Shown one piece after another: positions 25,260 to 33,192 of a stretch of 64,000 bases of DNA (position 1 is its first letter; each line of letters opens with the position of its first letter). The notes beneath the pieces are model-generated. The model was given only the letters and a program-made list of their open reading frames with translations. It made no database searches and was not told the origin of the DNA. The stretch comes from Eubacteriales Family XIII. Incertae Sedis bacterium. Its GTDB lineage: Bacteria > Bacillota > Clostridia > Peptostreptococcales > Anaerovoracaceae. The stretch is from contig JAISTV010000001.1 in the NCBI GenBank assembly GCA_031272485.1, forward strand, positions 1 through 64,000, written 5' to 3'. Position numbers and translations under genes: made by a program.

Positions 25260-26069
25260 ATGCCTACCGCAGCGAGTATCAACATAACCGACAACGGTCA
25301 TGAAATATCGAAGAAGATTTACCGCGAGCTCAAGCAGAAGCTGGAGAACAACGGCTTTACCGTGAACGCGCAGTTCAACCGCGAGGCGGACCTGACGATT
25401 TGCATAGGCGGCGACGGCGCGCTGCTCCGCATGCTGGAGGAGAACAACTTCCCGACCAAGCCGCCCGTCGTGGGCATAAACACCGGCCACCTGGGCTTCT
25501 TCCAGGAACTCGACGTGAAGGACGTGGACGAGTTCATCTTCAAGTACAAGAGCGACCAGTTCGTGCAGCAGATTTACCGCACGGTCTACGCGGACATTTC
25601 CACCGAGAAGGAGACCATCCGCCTCAAGGCCCTGAACGAGATCGTCTTCCGCGGCGCCGAGTCGCACATGGCGCGCCTGAACATCTTCATAGGCGAGAGC
25701 TTCATAGAGAAGTTCGTGGGCGACGGCATAAGCATCTCCACGCCGGCGGGCAGCACCGCGTACAACTACGCGCTGGGCGGCCCCATAGTGGACCCGCGCC
25801 TTGACCTGCTTCTCGTGACGCCAATAGCGCCCCTGAACACCACGGCCTACCGCTCCTTTACGTCGAGCATAGTCCTGCCGCCCGACCTGGCTTTTGCGGC
25901 CTTCCCGGAGTACCCGCTGTCCCGCAAGCTGCTGATTACCGCAGACGGCAAGCAGCTGAACATGGAGGGCATCCGCAAGATTCGCGCGGGTTTTAACGAC
26001 GAGCCCATAACCCTCCTGCGCTTCAAGGACTACGACTTCTGGCGCACCGTGAAGGGTAAGCTTCTCTAA
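25260..26069 (+). CDS. NAD kinase
   Basis: A 269-residue NAD/NADH kinase that makes NADP. The family GGDG motif is ICIGGDGALLRML, followed by NTGHLGFFQELDV and GDGISISTPAGSTAYNYALGGP. I prefer ATG 25260, eight bases after AAGGAG, over GTG 25251, whose G is itself part of that ribosome site. The gene lies 12 bases after pepF and six before the RluA gene. Confidence 0.9.
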   Translation: MPTAASINITDNGHEISKKIYRELKQKLENNGFTVNAQFNREADLTICIGGDGALLRMLEENNFPTKPPVVGINTGHLGFFQELDVKDVDEFIFKYKSDQFVQQIYRTVYADISTEKETIRLKALNEIVFRGAESHMARLNIFIGESFIEKFVGDGISISTPAGSTAYNYALGGPIVDPRLDLLLVTPIAPLNTTAYRSFTSSIVLPPDLAFAAFPEYPLSRKLLITADGKQLNMEGIRKIRAGFNDEPITLLRFKDYDFWRTVKGKLL

Positions 26070-26075
26070 GCGCCA

Positions 26076-27032
26076 ATGGCCATGCCCTACGACCTCATCT
26101 ATGTAGCCACGGACCTCGACGCCGGTATGACGGTGAAGGGAGCGCTTAGGCGCGCGAAGGGACTGTCCGCGCGCCAGATTCGTCGCATCATAGGCGGCAC
26201 GGGCGTGCACGGCGAAAAGCCTGAGGCCGGCGGGGAAGGCGGCGTGTTTCTAAACGACAGGCCGGCGCGGTTTGTGGACCGCGTGCAGGCGGGCGACCGC
26301 ATAGGTCTCCTCTACCCGCGGGAGGACACGTACCTCACGCCGCAGGAGATGCCGCTTAACATACTCTACGAAGACGAGGACATCCTCGCGGTGGACAAGC
26401 CGCCGGGCATCGTGGTGCATCCGACCAAGGGACATCCGGACGGGACGCTGGCCAACGGCATAGTCTTCCGGATGCGGGCGCGCTGCGAGAACTACCGGCC
26501 GCGGTTTATCAACCGGCTGGATATGGGTACGTCGGGGATCGTATTAATAGGAAAGAACGCGCACGCGCAGAGCCGCTTTACCCAGATGGCCGCCAAGGGC
26601 CAGGTGGAAAAGCGCTACATAGCCGTGTGCTACGGCGCGCCCGAGCCGCCCGCGGGCGTGATAGACCTGCCCATAGGCATGGCGGACGGGAGCACGGTGG
26701 TGCGCACGGTGCGCGCGGACGGCGCGCCCTCCGTAACGGAGTACGAGACGCTTACCACGTTCGCGCTGCCGGACGGCACGCCCGTAAGCGCGCTGAAACT
26801 GCGGCTTCTCACGGGACGGACGCACCAGATACGGGTGCATCTTTCTCACGCGGGGCACGCCGTGGTGGGGGATTCGCTGTACGGACCGCCCGGGCGCGGC
26901 GATATGGACCGGCAGGCGCTTCACGCCGTAGGACTCTACTTCCCGCATCCAAACACAGGGGAGCGGATAGAGGTGGTCTCGCCGCTTCCGCCGGACATGC
27001 AGGCGTTAACCGGAGGGGCCGCGGCGGAATAA
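26076..27032 (+). CDS. RluA-family 23S rRNA/tRNA pseudouridine synthase
   Basis: A 318-residue pseudouridine synthase of the RluA/RluD family. An N-terminal S4-like RNA-binding region (GALRRAKGLSARQIRRIIGG) precedes the catalytic domain with ILAVDKPPGIVVHPT and the catalytic Asp in RFINRLDMGTSGIVL. LLTGRTHQIRVHLSHAGHAVVGD is the conserved C-terminal motif. Which uridine it modifies cannot be told from sequence. Confidence 0.92.
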   Translation: MAMPYDLIYVATDLDAGMTVKGALRRAKGLSARQIRRIIGGTGVHGEKPEAGGEGGVFLNDRPARFVDRVQAGDRIGLLYPREDTYLTPQEMPLNILYEDEDILAVDKPPGIVVHPTKGHPDGTLANGIVFRMRARCENYRPRFINRLDMGTSGIVLIGKNAHAQSRFTQMAAKGQVEKRYIAVCYGAPEPPAGVIDLPIGMADGSTVVRTVRADGAPSVTEYETLTTFALPDGTPVSALKLRLLTGRTHQIRVHLSHAGHAVVGDSLYGPPGRGDMDRQALHAVGLYFPHPNTGERIEVVSPLPPDMQALTGGAAAE

Positions 27033-27055
27033 TTTACGAATAAGTGACGCAAGCA

Positions 27056-27084
27056 TTGAAAAACGCGCCCTCAAATAGTAAAAT
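27056..27084 (+). promoter_or_regulatory. Promoter of ilvCB
   Basis: TTGAAA (27056–27061), 17-base spacer, TAAAAT (27079–27084). The leader is about 30 bases and holds AAGGAGG before the ilvC ATG. No attenuator or T-box element fits in this short leader. Confidence 0.65.
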
Positions 27085-27121
27085 GAATGTTCAAGTGCAG
27101 TAGTCATAAGGAGGATGAATC

Positions 27122-28114
27122 ATGGCGAAGATTTTTTATGAAAGTGATACGGATCTGTCGGTGCTGAGCGGCAAGACCGTGGCGATTATCGGTTACGGCA
27201 GCCAGGGGCATGCGCACGCGCTGAACCTGAAGGAGAGCGGCGTGAGCGTGGTCGTGGGTCTGTACGAGGGCAGCAAGTCCTGGAAGCAGGCGGAGGACGC
27301 GGGGCTGAGCGTGGCTACGGCGGACGCGGCGGCGGCGCAGGCGGATGTGATTATGATCCTCGTTCCGGACGAGAAGCAGCCGGAGATTTACGAGGCGAGT
27401 ATAAAGAAGAACCTGACGGACGGCAAGACGCTTATGTTCGCGCACGGGTTTAATATTCACTTTCAGCAGATTCAGCCTCCGGCGGGCGTGGATGTGGTCA
27501 TGATAGCGCCCAAGGGGCCGGGCCACACGGTTCGCAGCGAGTATACGGAAGGCAAGGGCGTGCCCTGTCTGATCGCGGTTTATCAGGACGCGACGGGGCA
27601 TGCGCAGGATACGGGGCTGGCTTATGCGGCGGGCATAGGCGGGGCGCGCGCGGGCGTGCTGCAGACCACGTTCCGCGAGGAGACGGAGACGGACCTGTTC
27701 GGTGAGCAGGCGGTGCTCTGCGGCGGCGTGACGGCCCTCATGCAGGCGGGCTTTGAGACGCTGGTGGACGCGGGATACGAGCCGGAGAGCGCTTACTTTG
27801 AGTGCATCCATGAGATGAAGCTCATCGTGGACCTCATCTATCAGGGCGGGTTTGCCAAGATGCGCGACTCGATTTCCAACACGGCGGAGTACGGCGACTA
27901 CGAGACGGGCAAGCGAATTATTACGGACGAGTCCAAGGCGGCCATGAAGCAGGTTCTCGCGGAGATTCAGGACGGTACGTTTGCGAACAAGTGGATTACG
28001 GAGAACAAGGTCGGCCGGCCGCACTTCCTGGCGACGCGCCGCATCAAGGCGGAGCATCAGCTGGAGAGCGTGGGCAAGGAGCTGCGTAAGATGTATAGCT
28101 GGGGCGAGAAATAA
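27122..28114 (+). CDS. ilvC: Ketol-acid reductoisomerase
   Basis: IlvC (330 residues, class I length) converts acetolactate or acetohydroxybutyrate to the dihydroxy acids in valine, leucine and isoleucine synthesis. The NADPH-binding motif is [19 protein letters not shown], followed by [16 protein letters not shown]. The metal-binding region includes the Asp and Glu of [11 protein letters not shown] and [16 protein letters not shown]. Specificity for NADPH versus NADH was not judged. It precedes ilvB by 45 bases. Confidence 0.97.
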   Translation: MAKIFYESDTDLSVLSGKTVAIIGYGSQGHAHALNLKESGVSVVVGLYEGSKSWKQAEDAGLSVATADAAAAQADVIMILVPDEKQPEIYEASIKKNLTDGKTLMFAHGFNIHFQQIQPPAGVDVVMIAPKGPGHTVRSEYTEGKGVPCLIAVYQDATGHAQDTGLAYAAGIGGARAGVLQTTFREETETDLFGEQAVLCGGVTALMQAGFETLVDAGYEPESAYFECIHEMKLIVDLIYQGGFAKMRDSISNTAEYGDYETGKRIITDESKAAMKQVLAEIQDGTFANKWITENKVGRPHFLATRRIKAEHQLESVGKELRKMYSWGEK

Positions 28115-28159
28115 GAAGGAAACCGCGGTGTGGGGCCGCGGGGTAATAGGTGTGATGGG

Positions 28160-29818
28160 ATGAAACTGAGCGGAGCGAAAGTTGTAATGGAATGCCTGCT
28201 GGAGCAGGGGGTGGATACGGTTTTCGGCTATCCGGGGGGCACGATTATGCCCCTGTACGATGCGCTGTATGACTACACGGACGACGGCAGAGTGACGCAT
28301 ATTCTTACGAGTCATGAGCAGGGTGCCACCCACGCGGCGGACGGCTATGCGCGTTCGACCGGCAAGGTAGGCGTATGTTTTGTAACGAGCGGGCCGGGCG
28401 CCACGAACACGGTGACGGGGATCGCCACGGCCAATATGGACAGCAGTCCGATTATCGTCATTTCGGGGCAGGTCACGGTGGACTCCATAGGCCGCGACTC
28501 GTTTCAGGAAGTGGACATAGTGGGCATTACGCTGCCGGTGGTCAAGCACAGTTTTGCGTTGCGGCGGGCGGAGGATATCGCGCCGGCGGTGCGCAAGGCG
28601 TTTCAGATAGCCAGAAGCGGCCGGCCGGGACCGGTGCTCATAGACATTCCCAAGAACCTGTTCGGCGCGGTGGTGGAATATGAGAAGAAGGACGCGCTTC
28701 CGCTGTTTCCCTGTCCCGAGGTGGACAAGGACGCGGTGAAGCGGCTGGCGGATCTGATAAACAAGGCGGAGCGGCCGGTCATCTACGCGGGCGGCGGCGT
28801 GAACATAGCCAACGCTTCCGGCGAGCTGACCAAGCTGGCGAAGAAGGCGGACATCCCGGTGGGCACCACGCTTATGTGCCTGGGGTGCATAGACCGTCGC
28901 GACCCGCTTTCGCTGGGCATGGTGGGCATGCACGGCGAGAAGGAGGCGAACCTGGCGTACTCGCATGCGGACCTTTTGATAGCGGTGGGCGCGCGGTTTT
29001 CGGACCGCGTCATAGGCGACCCGAACCGGTTCGCGCAGGACGCGACCATAGTGCACATAGACCTGGATATCTCCGAGATCGATAAGAACATCGGGACGGA
29101 TTTCTCGGTCATAGGCGACGTGAAGGCGGTGCTCGAGGCGCTGCTGCCGCTCGTAAAGAAAAACAAGCACCCGCAGTGGCTCGCGGAGATAGCGAGCTGG
29201 AAGCGGAAGGTGGAGAAGCATACCAAGTTCGGGCCGGACACCATATTCCCCGTGCTGTACGAGGAATTCGGGGAAGACGCCATAGTGGCCACGGACGTGG
29301 GGCAGCATCAGATGTGGACGGCGCAGCGCTGGCCGTTCAGCAAGCCGCGGCATTTCATCACGTCGGGCGGGCTGGGCACCATGGGCTTCGGCCTGGGCGC
29401 GGCCATAGGCAGCCAGAAGGCGCATCCGGATAAGCAGGTCATCTTGATCTCCGGCGACGGCAGCTTCCGCATGAACCTGAACGAGCTAATCACGGTCTCC
29501 TCGCAGGGCATGCCCATAATGGTCTTCGTCATGAAGAACCAGACGCTGGGCATGGTGCGGCAGTGGCAGAAGCTGTTCTTCGGCAGACGCTATTCGGCCA
29601 CGGATCTGCCGGACGTGCTGGACTATGAGAAGCTGGCCGCTTCGGTGGGCCTGACGGGCATAGAGGTCACCAACGTGGAGGAACTCAAGCAAGCCATTGC
29701 CAAGGTCCGGGAGACGGGCCGGGGCGGCGTAATCGCCTGCGACATAGACCTGGACGAGAACGTATGGCCTATCGTGCCGCCGGGCGACGCGATTATGAAC
29801 ATCATTACAGAGGAGTAG
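28160..29818 (+). CDS. ilvB: Acetolactate synthase large subunit
   Basis: IlvB (552 residues) is the thiamine-diphosphate enzyme that condenses pyruvate units for branched-chain amino acid synthesis. It has the catalytic Glu in SHEQGATHAADGYAR, the FAD-binding middle domain of anabolic enzymes (GMHGEKEANLAYSHADLLI), and the ThDP motif ISGDGSFRMNLNELIT with the later NQTLGMVRQWQ. ATG 28160 begins the conserved MKLSGAKVVME. No ilvN/ilvH small subunit gene follows; the next gene is an NYN protein, two bases downstream. Confidence 0.95.
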   Translation: MKLSGAKVVMECLLEQGVDTVFGYPGGTIMPLYDALYDYTDDGRVTHILTSHEQGATHAADGYARSTGKVGVCFVTSGPGATNTVTGIATANMDSSPIIVISGQVTVDSIGRDSFQEVDIVGITLPVVKHSFALRRAEDIAPAVRKAFQIARSGRPGPVLIDIPKNLFGAVVEYEKKDALPLFPCPEVDKDAVKRLADLINKAERPVIYAGGGVNIANASGELTKLAKKADIPVGTTLMCLGCIDRRDPLSLGMVGMHGEKEANLAYSHADLLIAVGARFSDRVIGDPNRFAQDATIVHIDLDISEIDKNIGTDFSVIGDVKAVLEALLPLVKKNKHPQWLAEIASWKRKVEKHTKFGPDTIFPVLYEEFGEDAIVATDVGQHQMWTAQRWPFSKPRHFITSGGLGTMGFGLGAAIGSQKAHPDKQVILISGDGSFRMNLNELITVSSQGMPIMVFVMKNQTLGMVRQWQKLFFGRRYSATDLPDVLDYEKLAASVGLTGIEVTNVEELKQAIAKVRETGRGGVIACDIDLDENVWPIVPPGDAIMNIITEE

Positions 29819-29820
29819 AA

Positions 29821-30618
29821 ATGCAACGTACCGAAAGCAACGACCGCGTGGCGGTCCTCATAGACGCCGAGAATCTGTCGAGCGACTATATCGACGAGAT
29901 TCTGAATGAGGCGGCTACTTTCGGGCGGCTGACCATCAAGCGGATTTACGGCGACTTTACCAAGCAGATAAAGCAGGGCGACTCGCTGCTGCTGCAGGGC
30001 TGGGTGGACGTGGCCGTGGACCACTCGCTGAATCTCATCCAGCAGAACAGCTACACGCGCAAGAAGAACTCTTCGGATTCCGTGCTGATTATAGACGCCA
30101 TGGATATCATGTACGGCGGCAATGTAGATGCTTTCTGCATAGTAAGCAACGACAGCGATTTTACCAGGCTGGCTATGCGGATAGCCGAGACGGGGATGGA
30201 AGTAATCGGCATGGGCACCAAGGACATGGCGGGTTCGTTCAAGAACGCGTGTACGGTCTACCGGGAGCTCGTGGGCGAGAAGGAGGCGCCGGCGCCCAAG
30301 CGGCAGACGGAAGCGGGTGCGGAGCGTACCATGACGCCCAGAAGCAGCCGGGACCGGCAGCCGAAGCGCCGCGTGATTCAGGCCATCCGTACGGCCATAG
30401 ACAGCTTCGATACGGACAATTCGGGCTGGGTGCGCATAAGCCGGATCGGGCAGTTCCTCAACAACCGCTACCCGGACTTCGACCCGCGTAAGTGGGGCGC
30501 CAAGACCAGCAAACTATTGGATTTTCTCATGCAATTAGACGAGTTTGAGGTGCGCAACCGGAAGGTCAATACGCCGGAAGCGCCGGATTACTGGATACGC
30601 ATAAAGAAGGGAAATTGA
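29821..30618 (+). CDS. NYN-domain ribonuclease-like protein with C-terminal LOTUS/OST-HTH domain
   Basis: A 265-residue protein of the LabA/DUF88 group. Residues ~10–145 form a PIN-like NYN domain with acidic residues placed as in metal-dependent nucleases: VLIDAENLS, IIDAMDIM and SNDSDFTRLAMRI. After a basic, Arg-rich linker the last ~80 residues resemble the LOTUS/OST-HTH RNA-binding domain (GWVRISRIGQFLNNRYPDFD). Together they suggest RNA binding and cleavage; the target is unknown. Start 29821 is two bases after ilvB and just downstream of GAGGAG. It may be co-transcribed with ilvCB without being functionally linked. Confidence 0.8.
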   Translation: MQRTESNDRVAVLIDAENLSSDYIDEILNEAATFGRLTIKRIYGDFTKQIKQGDSLLLQGWVDVAVDHSLNLIQQNSYTRKKNSSDSVLIIDAMDIMYGGNVDAFCIVSNDSDFTRLAMRIAETGMEVIGMGTKDMAGSFKNACTVYRELVGEKEAPAPKRQTEAGAERTMTPRSSRDRQPKRRVIQAIRTAIDSFDTDNSGWVRISRIGQFLNNRYPDFDPRKWGAKTSKLLDFLMQLDEFEVRNRKVNTPEAPDYWIRIKKGN

Positions 30619-30619
30619 C

Positions 30620-30892
30620 ATGCCATTATTCGCATTGGGCGCTGTCGTACTGATTGCGACGCTGCTGCTGATAGCCATATCGAACGGAAAGGGCGCTGCC
30701 TTTTTCAGCAAACCCAAGTCCACGCAGGGAGGACACGGTGCGCAGCGGCCTTCGAACGTGCAGTACGAGAAGTCGGAAGACGGCAAGATCGTGTATATTT
30801 TCCGCGACAAGAGCAAGGACGCGGAGGCGGAGGTGGCGCCGGAGGACGGCGACAAGCCCGACCCTGCGCCGGATCAGGGGGCGGAGGAATAG
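30620..30892 (+). CDS. Small single-pass membrane protein of unknown function
   Basis: A 90-residue protein with one N-terminal membrane segment (ALGAVVLIATLLLIAIS) and a charged, hydrophilic tail ending in acidic Asp/Glu/Pro residues. No known motif is seen. It begins one base after the NYN gene stop and lies 15 bases before rmuC, whose product also starts with a membrane span; the two might act together at the membrane. Confidence 0.65.
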   Translation: MPLFALGAVVLIATLLLIAISNGKGAAFFSKPKSTQGGHGAQRPSNVQYEKSEDGKIVYIFRDKSKDAEAEVAPEDGDKPDPAPDQGAEE

Positions 30893-30907
30893 GAACGAAG
30901 TGAGGAG

Positions 30908-32278
30908 ATGAACGGATACTTTGTGGAAATCATACTGATTGTTCTCGCGCTCGCGGCAGCCATTATAGCTGCCGTTGCTTCTTTTGCATCCAAGTCGGAG
31001 GCGGTGCGGATGCGGCGGGAGCAGGCGGCGGCGGCCGAGCGCGCCATGACGGCGGACAAGGCGGAGCTGGAGCGGCTTCTCATGGAGTCGCGCTACGAGA
31101 CGGTAGAGGGCACGGGCCAGCGCGTGGCGAGTCTGCGCGAAGAGATGCAGGCGGGCAACGGTGCCATTCGCGAGACGATATCCGTAAACGAGGCGGAGGC
31201 GCGCAAGGAGATGGCGGCGCAGATTACGGCGCTGCGCACGGAGCTGGGAACCCGGCTTTCCGAGCAGGCCACGCAGAGCGAGCAGAAGCTGGAGAACATC
31301 CGTACGACCATGGAGACGCGGATTCGCGCCATGCAGGACGACAACGCCAAGCAGCTGGACCAGATGCGCGCCACGGTGGACGAGAAGCTGCAAAAGACGC
31401 TGAACGAGCGGATTACGCAGTCGTTTCAGCTTGTCACGGAGCAGCTGGATCTGGTCTCCAAGGGGCTGGGCGAAATGCAGACGCTGGCCTCCGGCGTGGG
31501 CGACCTTAAGAAGGTCTTATCTAATGTTAAGAACCGCGGGATTCTGGGCGAGTATCAGCTCGGGGCCATCCTCGCGGAGATACTCTCGCCGGAGCAGTAC
31601 GAAGAGAATATTCCGACGATCAAGGGCAGTGCGGAGCGCGTGGAGTTTGCCATACGCCTGCCGGGTGACGGGACAGAGACCATCTACCTTCCCATTGACG
31701 CCAAGTTCCCGGCGGATGCCTACAGCCGGCTGGTGGACGCTTACGAGGCGGGCGACACGGCGGAGATAGACGCGGCGGGCAAGCAGCTGGATTCCATGAT
31801 CAAGCAGAGCGGCAAGGCCATTCACGACAAGTACGTGCAGCCGCCGGAGACCACGGACTTCGCCATTATGTTCCTGCCGTTTGAGGGGCTGTACGCGGAG
31901 GTGGTGCGGCGCGGCATGGTGGAGGAGCTGCAGCGGCTGTACAAGGTGAACATAGCCGGGCCCACGACCATGGCGGCGCTACTTAACAGCCTGCAGATGG
32001 GCTTTAAGACGCTGGCCATCCAGAAGCGCTCGAGCGAGGTCTGGGGGGTGCTGGCCGGGGTCAAGTCGGAGTTCGAGAACTTCGAGAACGTGCTCAAGAA
32101 GGCGCAGCAGCGGATAGAGCAGACGAACGACGAGCTGGAGAAGCTCGTGGGCGTGCGGACGCGCGCCATAAACCGCAAGCTGAAGGGCGTGGCGTCGCTG
32201 GAGGCGCCGGACGCGGAAGGCGAGACGATACAGGAAGTGCTTTCGCTCGCGGCAGGGGACGAGGACGAGGACGCTTGA
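30908..32278 (+). CDS. rmuC: DNA recombination protein RmuC
   Basis: RmuC family (456 residues). An N-terminal membrane segment is followed by a long coiled coil (residues ~30–190) and the RmuC nuclease-like domain, recognised by VGDLKKVLSNVKNRGILGEYQLGAILAEIL, LPIDAKFPADAY and DFAIMFLPFEGLYAEV. RmuC limits inversions at short inverted repeats in E. coli and may be a nuclease. The 3' end is six bases from the metallophosphoesterase start. Confidence 0.92.
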   Translation: MNGYFVEIILIVLALAAAIIAAVASFASKSEAVRMRREQAAAAERAMTADKAELERLLMESRYETVEGTGQRVASLREEMQAGNGAIRETISVNEAEARKEMAAQITALRTELGTRLSEQATQSEQKLENIRTTMETRIRAMQDDNAKQLDQMRATVDEKLQKTLNERITQSFQLVTEQLDLVSKGLGEMQTLASGVGDLKKVLSNVKNRGILGEYQLGAILAEILSPEQYEENIPTIKGSAERVEFAIRLPGDGTETIYLPIDAKFPADAYSRLVDAYEAGDTAEIDAAGKQLDSMIKQSGKAIHDKYVQPPETTDFAIMFLPFEGLYAEVVRRGMVEELQRLYKVNIAGPTTMAALLNSLQMGFKTLAIQKRSSEVWGVLAGVKSEFENFENVLKKAQQRIEQTNDELEKLVGVRTRAINRKLKGVASLEAPDAEGETIQEVLSLAAGDEDEDA

Positions 32279-32282
32279 GTTT

Positions 32283-33062
32283 ATGGGCAGAATCTGGGCT
32301 ATAGGGGACCTGCACCTCTCCTTTTCCTCGGAGAAACCCATGTGGGTGTTCGGGGACATCTGGAAGGACCACGACGAAAAGATAAAGGAAAGCTGCGAGA
32401 AGTGCGTGGGCGCGGAGGACGTGCTGCTGATTTTGGGCGACATTTCGTGGGCGCTTAAGACGGCGGACGCGGACGCGGATCTCACATGGGTTTCGGCGCT
32501 GCCGGGGCGCAAGGTGCTGCTGCGCGGGAACCACGATTTATGGTGGACGAGCGTGAGCAAGCTGCGGGCGCGCTACCCGGGGCTTTCCTTCTTGCAGAAC
32601 GACTGTTTGCTCGTGGGGAACGCCGGCGAGGCCGCGGACGCGAGCGACGAGGCTGCGGACGCGAGCGGCGAGGCTGCGGGTGCTGTGGACGCGGATGCGC
32701 GCGTGGTGCTCTGCGGGTCGCGCGGGTGGGTGCTTCCCAACGACCAGAACTACGCGCCCGAAACGGACGAGAAGATTTACCTCCGCGAGCTGGCGCGCAT
32801 GAAGCTCTCGCTTCAGGCGGCGCGGCGGACGGGCGCCGGCCGCATAATCGTCTGCATCCATTTCCCGCCCGCGGTAAACGGCGCCAGGTCCGGCTTTACC
32901 GACCTCTTCGAAGAATACGGCGTAAGCAAGGTGGTCTACGGCCACCTCCACGGAAAGGACGCCTGGAAGAAGGGCATCAAGGGCACCCTGAACGGCGTAG
33001 AGTACATCCTCGCCGCCGCAGACTACACAAACTTCACCCCCATCTTGGTAACAACGTACTAA
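32283..33062 (+). CDS. Metallophosphoesterase with a repeat-expanded loop
   Basis: A 259-residue calcineurin-like phosphoesterase. All metal-ligand motifs are present: GDLHLSF, ILGDISW, LRGNHD, VCIHFPP and VVYGHLHG. The substrate is unknown. Between residues ~115 and 140 a low-complexity Ala/Asp/Glu insert, encoded by three tandem 21-base units, interrupts the domain in a surface loop. The ribosome site before ATG 32283 is weak. Confidence 0.85.
   Translation: MGRIWAIGDLHLSFSSEKPMWVFGDIWKDHDEKIKESCEKCVGAEDVLLILGDISWALKTADADADLTWVSALPGRKVLLRGNHDLWWTSVSKLRARYPGLSFLQNDCLLVGNAGEAADASDEAADASGEAAGAVDADARVVLCGSRGWVLPNDQNYAPETDEKIYLRELARMKLSLQAARRTGAGRIIVCIHFPPAVNGARSGFTDLFEEYGVSKVVYGHLHGKDAWKKGIKGTLNGVEYILAAADYTNFTPILVTTY
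32625..32687 (+). repeat. Three tandem 21-base repeats inside the metallophosphoesterase gene
   Basis: Units at 32625–32645, 32646–32666 and 32667–32687 share the pattern RRCGAGGCYGCGG. The first two differ at only a few bases; the third is more divergent at its end. Each unit adds seven residues (GEAADAS-like), so copy number can change without breaking the frame. Confidence 0.8.
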
Positions 33063-33073
33063 AGAAAAATGTA

Positions 33074-33100
33074 TTGACTTTTCGCGTTTTCGGGTATAAT
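33074..33100 (+). promoter_or_regulatory. Promoter of the hybrid sensor kinase
   Basis: TTGACT (33074–33079) and TATAAT (33095–33100) with a short 15-base spacer. The leader to ATG 33193 is about 85 bases. Confidence 0.55.
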
Positions 33101-33111
33101 AGATGTAACTA

Positions 33112-33178
33112 CTTGCGTATCAGTGCGCTGCGCGCCGCATCGGGCGGCGGGGGCGCTTTCCAAGGGGGCATACGTAAG
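33112..33178 (+). other. Structured 5' leader of the sensor kinase gene, possible RNA regulator
   Basis: CTTGCGTAT (33112–33120) pairs with ATACGTAAG (33170–33178), closing a fold that contains CGCCGC/GCGGCG (33133–33138 with 33144–33149) and an outer GCGC/GCGC helix. The remaining bases include a G-rich strip just before the closing stem. I could not match it to a known riboswitch class. Confidence 0.4.
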
Positions 33179-33192
33179 ACGGGGGGAATGCG

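Noticed and set aside
23391-26210. Open frame of 939 codons on the minus strand
   Set aside because: It lies antisense to pepF, NAD kinase and the RluA gene, all with clear family motifs. It has no recognisable motif and is a typical stop-free shadow in GC-rich DNA.
27033-27121. T-box or leucine attenuator ahead of ilvC
   Set aside because: The leader is only about 30 bases and holds no hairpin or leader peptide with Val/Leu/Ile codons.
27104-29425. Open frame of 773 codons on the minus strand
   Set aside because: It is antisense to ilvC and ilvB and has the Arg/His/Leu-rich composition of a shadow frame.
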